A DNA stretch of 64,000 nucleotides, from contig NZ_MJGV01000019.1 in assembly GCF_001865015.1 (NCBI RefSeq), positions 79,164-143,163 on the forward strand. The letters are read 5' to 3'. The translations under genes were made by a program, and so were the position numbers. This DNA is from Curtobacterium sp. MMLR14_010 (lineage in GTDB: Bacteria; Actinomycetota; Actinomycetes; Actinomycetales; Microbacteriaceae). Position 1 is the stretch's first letter. The number at the start of each line of letters is the position of its first letter. Shown here one piece after another: positions 60,993 through 64,000 of this stretch. The notes beneath the pieces were generated by a model that was not told where the DNA came from, did not search any database, and saw nothing but the letters and a program-made list of their open reading frames with translations.

Positions 60993-61637
60993 ATGACGTT
61001 CGCGGACACCCGCCCCATCCTCGACCAGCTCGGCTACACGATCCGCTACGTGCAGCTCCCCGGCGAGACCCTGCACGAGCCGCCCGTCGAGGGCGCCCTC
61101 CGCCTGGTCCCGGCCGACGGGGCGGACACCTTCGCGCTCGAGGTCGTCGACTACGGCACCGCGCGTCGGCTCGCGACGGCCCGCGGCGAGGACGACGCCG
61201 TCGAGATGCTCCGACGGTTCCTGAACCGACCGTTCCCGGCGCCGCGCGACCTGCCCCGGCACGAGCTCGACGGCCTCCGCGACCGTGCGGCGTCGACGTA
61301 CCCGCAACTCGCGCAGCAGGTCGGCCAGGCCGGCGAGCCGGGCCTGACGATCCAGATCCCCGCCGGTGTCCCCGTCGACCGCATCGGCGGCCCGGACGGC
61401 TACCTGCTCCACCCGCTCGACACCCCGCTGCCCGCGCGGTCGCTCCCGCCGCACGTCGTCCAGGCGCCGGAGGTCCACCGCTACGTGGTCGACCGCCCGT
61501 TCCTGGTCACGGTCCGCTTCGTGCAGCCGTGGTTCGACCAGCCCGGCGGCGCGCTGCGCTTCCAGGTCGCCGACCAGTCGCTCACCGTGCGTGACCTCGT
61601 CGTCGACGGCTCCCTGGTCCGCGTCCGCGCCGTCTGA
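60993..61637 (+). CDS. TNT-domain protein (NAD glycohydrolase toxin family)
   Basis: A 214-residue protein with no signal peptide or membrane segment. Residues about 120-192 match the TNT fold (tuberculosis necrotizing toxin): VDRIGGPDGYLLHPLDTP with Arg130, PLPARSLPPH with Arg149, VHRYVV near 161-166 and QPWFDQPGGALRF with Gln183. TNT domains hydrolyse NAD+ and usually sit at the end of large secreted toxins. Here the domain is nearly alone. The first 110 residues are a separate acidic region of unknown type (YVQLPGETLHEPPVEGALRL) that could be regulatory or antitoxin-like. No secretion partner or immunity gene is adjacent. Family call is by eye; activity is not shown. Confidence 0.75.
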   Translation: MTFADTRPILDQLGYTIRYVQLPGETLHEPPVEGALRLVPADGADTFALEVVDYGTARRLATARGEDDAVEMLRRFLNRPFPAPRDLPRHELDGLRDRAASTYPQLAQQVGQAGEPGLTIQIPAGVPVDRIGGPDGYLLHPLDTPLPARSLPPHVVQAPEVHRYVVDRPFLVTVRFVQPWFDQPGGALRFQVADQSLTVRDLVVDGSLVRVRAV

Positions 61638-61678
61638 GCACACGCGGGCGCTGCGTCAGCACGACGGCCGCCCGCTCC

Positions 61679-61724
61679 ACGACGAAGCCGCCGCTCCCCC
61701 TCGAGGGAACGGCGGCTTCGTCGT
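61679..61724. terminator. Hairpin terminator between convergent TNT-domain and DUF805 genes
   Basis: A perfect 15-bp stem (61679-61693 with 61710-61724). The 16-base loop itself contains the palindrome CCCTCGAGGG. It lies about 40 bases after the plus-strand stop and 25 before the minus-strand stop. Confidence 0.8.
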
Positions 61725-61748
61725 ATCGGTGTCGGTGCCGGTGTCGGG

Positions 61749-62363
61749 TCAGCCGCGCTCGGGCTGGTCGAACCGCTGCCCCTCGGGCTTCGACTCGAGC
61801 AGCGTCATGACGAAGACCACGATGCCGCCGACGGGGACGAAGACGAGGAACCAGAACGGCCCGGCGAAGTTCGCGTCGTGCAGACGACGCCAGGAGAGCG
61901 CCAGGCCCGGGATGAGCGTGGCGAGCCCCCAGAGGATGAACAGGACTCCTGGGATCGCGATGAGCGGCGAGGTGGAGTTGGTGGATGCCTGCACGCCGGT
62001 CGCCGAGCTGGTCGTGGTCGTGTCGCCGGTGGCGACGATGAACGCGAAGAGCACGGCGTAGAGGACGACGAAGACGATGCCGTTCGCGAGCACCCACCAC
62101 CAGTACTCACTGCGACTGGCGCGGCCGTCGAACCGGGCGTACTTCTTGAAGAAGCGACCGACGGCCTTCGGGAACGAGATGCGGTACCACGGTGCCCACA
62201 GCGGCGGCTCGCCACCGGGTCCGCTCGGCGCGGGTGCACCGTACTGCGGCGAACCGCCGGCCTGCTGCGCGTACTGCCCCGGCTGCTGCCAGGACTGGCC
62301 CTGGCTCTGGTCCTGGCCCTGGCCCTGCGGCTGGCTCCACTGCGGCGTGCCGTCGTTGCTCAT
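61749..62363 (-). CDS. DUF805 family membrane protein (second of a pair)
   Basis: A 204-residue protein. A Gln/Gly/Pro/Ser-rich N-terminus (about 1-50) is followed by a DUF805 domain: FDGRASRSEYWWWVLANGIV near 75-95, four hydrophobic segments and SWRRLHDANFAGPFWFLVF near 155-173. The LHD motif before the last helices is the hallmark of the family. The ATG overlaps the stop of the paralogue by four bases. Function unknown; such proteins often appear in tandem copies. Confidence 0.85.
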   Translation of the reverse strand: MSNDGTPQWSQPQGQGQDQSQGQSWQQPGQYAQQAGGSPQYGAPAPSGPGGEPPLWAPWYRISFPKAVGRFFKKYARFDGRASRSEYWWWVLANGIVFVVLYAVLFAFIVATGDTTTTSSATGVQASTNSTSPLIAIPGVLFILWGLATLIPGLALSWRRLHDANFAGPFWFLVFVPVGGIVVFVMTLLESKPEGQRFDQPERG

Positions 62364-62923
62364 CGGGTCGCCTCCGGGCGGTCGAAGCGCTGCCCGGCCG
62401 GGTTCGACTGCATCGCGCTGAGCACGATGAGGGCGATCCACCCGAGCACCGGGATGAAGACGAGCAGCCAGAGCCACCCGCTGAAGTTCGCGTCGTGCAG
62501 GCGTCGGATCTGGATCGCGATGCTCGGCAGCAGCGTCGCCAGGCCCCAGAGCCCGGACAGCGTGTTCTCGATCGTGCCGGTGCCGAACTGGTCCTGCGGG
62601 GTGTCGGCAGCGCCGTCGAGCGCCCCACCGATCAGGCTGATGACGATCGAGATGATGACGCTCCACAGGACGACCCACCAGAACTCGCTCCGGCTGGCAC
62701 GACCGTGGAAGACGACGTACTTCTTGAAGAAGCGCCCGAGCGCCTTGGGGAACGAGATGCCGTACCACGGTGCCCACAGCGGCGGCTCGCCACCGGGGCC
62801 GCCGGTCGGCTGCCCGTACGGCGGCTGTCCGTACGGCGGCTGCCCGCCCTGCGGTGGACCGCCGTACTGGGGCCCTCCTGGCTGCTGCCCGTACGGGTTC
62901 TGCGGTGGGTACTGGTCGCTCAC
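62360..62923 (-). CDS. DUF805 family membrane protein (first of a pair)
   Basis: A 187-residue protein. The first 45 residues are Pro/Tyr/Gln/Gly-rich with repeats of PPYGQ; the DUF805 domain follows with FHGRASRSEFWWVVLWSVII near 72-91 and IQIRRLHDANFSGWLWLLVF near 138-157. It shares the stretch GGEPPLWAPWY before the domain with its paralogue, evidence of a recent tandem duplication. The start is a GTG at 62923 with AGGGAGA upstream. Function unknown. Confidence 0.85.
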   Translation of the reverse strand: MSDQYPPQNPYGQQPGGPQYGGPPQGGQPPYGQPPYGQPTGGPGGEPPLWAPWYGISFPKALGRFFKKYVVFHGRASRSEFWWVVLWSVIISIVISLIGGALDGAADTPQDQFGTGTIENTLSGLWGLATLLPSIAIQIRRLHDANFSGWLWLLVFIPVLGWIALIVLSAMQSNPAGQRFDRPEATR

Positions 62924-62993
62924 GGGTTCTCCCTGTTGGTCGGCTGGTACTCGTGAGAGTCAATCAGAAGCAGGGATGACCGTGTGGCCCCCG

Positions 62994-63926
62994 TCAGGGG
63001 AGCAACGCGAGCTTGCCGCCCGGGTGTCCCGACTCCAGCAGCTCGGCGGCCGCTCGTGCCTCCGCCAGCGGGAACGTCCGCGCCACCGGCACCTCGAGCT
63101 GCCCGGCCGCTGCCAGGTCGATGAGTCGCTGGCGCACCGAGTCGCGGAACGCCTTGCTCTCCGGCTGCGCCCCGCCGACGGCAGCGAAGCCGTCGGCCGT
63201 GGCACGTGCCTGGGCGGCGATCGTGACGATGCGACCGCGGTCTGCGACGAGCGCCAGCGAGACGTCGACCGCCTCGTCGGTCCCGACGCAGTCGACGGCC
63301 ACGTCGACACCGTGCGGTGCGAGGTCACGGACCCGGGCCTCCAGGCCGTCGCCGTAGGCGACCCACTCGCCCCCGTACCGGCGCACGGTGTCGGCACCGC
63401 TCTCGGAGGCCGTGCCGATGACACGCGTCCCGAGCAGGCGCAGCTGCTGCAGCAGGCTGACGCCGACCGCGCCGGAGGCGCCGTGGACCAGGACCGTGTC
63501 CCGCCCGGAGGCTCGGGTGACGCGGATGACGTCGGCTGCGGTCGTGCCGGCCAGCAGCAGGTTCGCCGCCTGGGCGTCGTCGAGGGACGCCGGCTTGGCG
63601 AAGACGTCGGCCGCCGGCACGGTGATCGAGGACGTCCAGCCGCCGGCGATCCGGAACGCCAGGACCTCGTCGCCGACCGCTCCCCCGCCGGACGCGATGG
63701 TGGTGTCGGGGCCGAGTGCGCTGAGGACCCCGGCGACCTCGTAGCCGATCGCCATCGGGTACGCCGACGGGTCGCCCGCGCGGGTGTGCTTCGTGTCGGC
63801 GGGGTTCATGCCGGCGGCCCGGACCTCGATCGTGACCTCGCCCGCCCTCGGCTCCGGGACGTCCACGTCCACGAACGTCAGGACCTCGCTGCCACCGGCG
63901 CTGGGCGCCACCCACTGCTTCGTCAT
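62994..63926 (-). CDS. NADP-dependent quinone oxidoreductase / zinc-free medium-chain alcohol dehydrogenase
   Basis: A 310-residue medium-chain dehydrogenase/reductase. It shows AAGMNPADTKHTRAG near 38-52, IGYEVAGVLSALG near 60-72 and the nucleotide-binding VLVHGASGAVGVSLLQQL near 143-160. The zinc-ligand cysteines of true alcohol dehydrogenases are absent, which points to the quinone oxidoreductase (QOR) branch. The ATG at 63926 lies seven bases after TAGCGT. Physiological substrate unknown. I see no further gene in the last 74 bases. Confidence 0.88.
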   Translation of the reverse strand: MTKQWVAPSAGGSEVLTFVDVDVPEPRAGEVTIEVRAAGMNPADTKHTRAGDPSAYPMAIGYEVAGVLSALGPDTTIASGGGAVGDEVLAFRIAGGWTSSITVPAADVFAKPASLDDAQAANLLLAGTTAADVIRVTRASGRDTVLVHGASGAVGVSLLQQLRLLGTRVIGTASESGADTVRRYGGEWVAYGDGLEARVRDLAPHGVDVAVDCVGTDEAVDVSLALVADRGRIVTIAAQARATADGFAAVGGAQPESKAFRDSVRQRLIDLAAAGQLEVPVARTFPLAEARAAAELLESGHPGGKLALLP

Positions 63927-63933
63927 GCCCCGG

Positions 63934-63939
63934 ACGCTA
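63934..63939 (-). promoter_or_regulatory. Leaderless -10 box for the quinone oxidoreductase gene
   Basis: TAGCGT on the minus strand ends seven bases before the ATG. Confidence 0.5.
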
Positions 63940-64000
63940 CGCCGCCTGTACAGTCCGCCATCGGGAGAGCCCCAGCCGCTCCGCCCGCCCGGGCAGTCCG

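Noticed and set aside
1..64000. Transposases, phage genes, integrases, tRNA genes or a replication origin
   Set aside because: I looked for these and saw none that could be supported by sequence.

Overview
This window is a high-GC (about 70%), densely packed stretch of an actinobacterial chromosome. Its gene content and order (accD-accE-maf-accA3, purE/purK, birA beside a bacterial PH-domain protein, sdhCDAB) and its frequent leaderless promoters suggest Microbacteriaceae. Curtobacterium or a close relative is my best guess, from general knowledge only. I see no tRNA, rRNA, CRISPR array, phage gene or transposase.

Layout. Positions 1-30.7 kb are a surface-polysaccharide region. It starts with a Wzm/Wzt-type ABC exporter (the permease is cut by the window edge) and holds at least eight glycosyltransferases. 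The complete dTDP-L-rhamnose pathway is present but split: rmlA-rmlC on the minus strand and rmlB-rmlD on the plus strand. The region also has two DUF2142-type membrane proteins, an ArnT-like membrane glycosyltransferase, a GtrA-like protein, a flippase-like membrane protein, a polysaccharide pyruvyl transferase and UDP-glucose dehydrogenase. Embedded in it are a GH25 lysozyme, a secreted GH6 glycanase lying between purE and purK, and a pentapeptide-repeat membrane protein.

Positions 30.7-41.7 kb hold acyl-CoA carboxylase functions: birA, the beta subunit accD, the epsilon subunit accE and the biotinylated alpha subunit accA3. A three-gene signalling operon (LuxR-type regulator, histidine kinase, and a membrane protein resembling a decayed kinase), an RNA methyltransferase homologue and maf lie between them. 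The 576-base gap between the convergent 3' ends of accE and the kinase-like gene carries several repeats and a candidate structured small RNA.

Positions 41.8-43.0 kb hold a single orphan gene (AbiEi-like N-terminus, DUF559-like nuclease C-terminus). It is enclosed by two inverted copies of a 66-bp palindromic element, and this is the most unusual structure in the window.

Positions 43.0-54.7 kb are a nucleoside uptake and salvage block: a BMP-type lipoprotein, an ABC ATPase and two permeases for import, then cytidine deaminase, thymidine phosphorylase, adenosine deaminase, purine nucleoside phosphorylase and a phosphopentomutase-like sugar phosphomutase. An orphan pair of PTS proteins (IIA and IIB, no IIC) sits inside it.

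Positions 54.9-64 kb hold manC and a mannosyltransferase, the succinate dehydrogenase operon sdhCDAB, a short TNT-domain (NAD glycohydrolase toxin family) protein, two DUF805 paralogues and a quinone oxidoreductase.

Genes are commonly coupled by 4-base ATGA/GTGA overlaps. At least eleven genes have a TANNNT -10 box ending 6-7 bases before the start codon, so leaderless transcripts are probably common. Several transcription units end in long perfect hairpins without a clear T tract.
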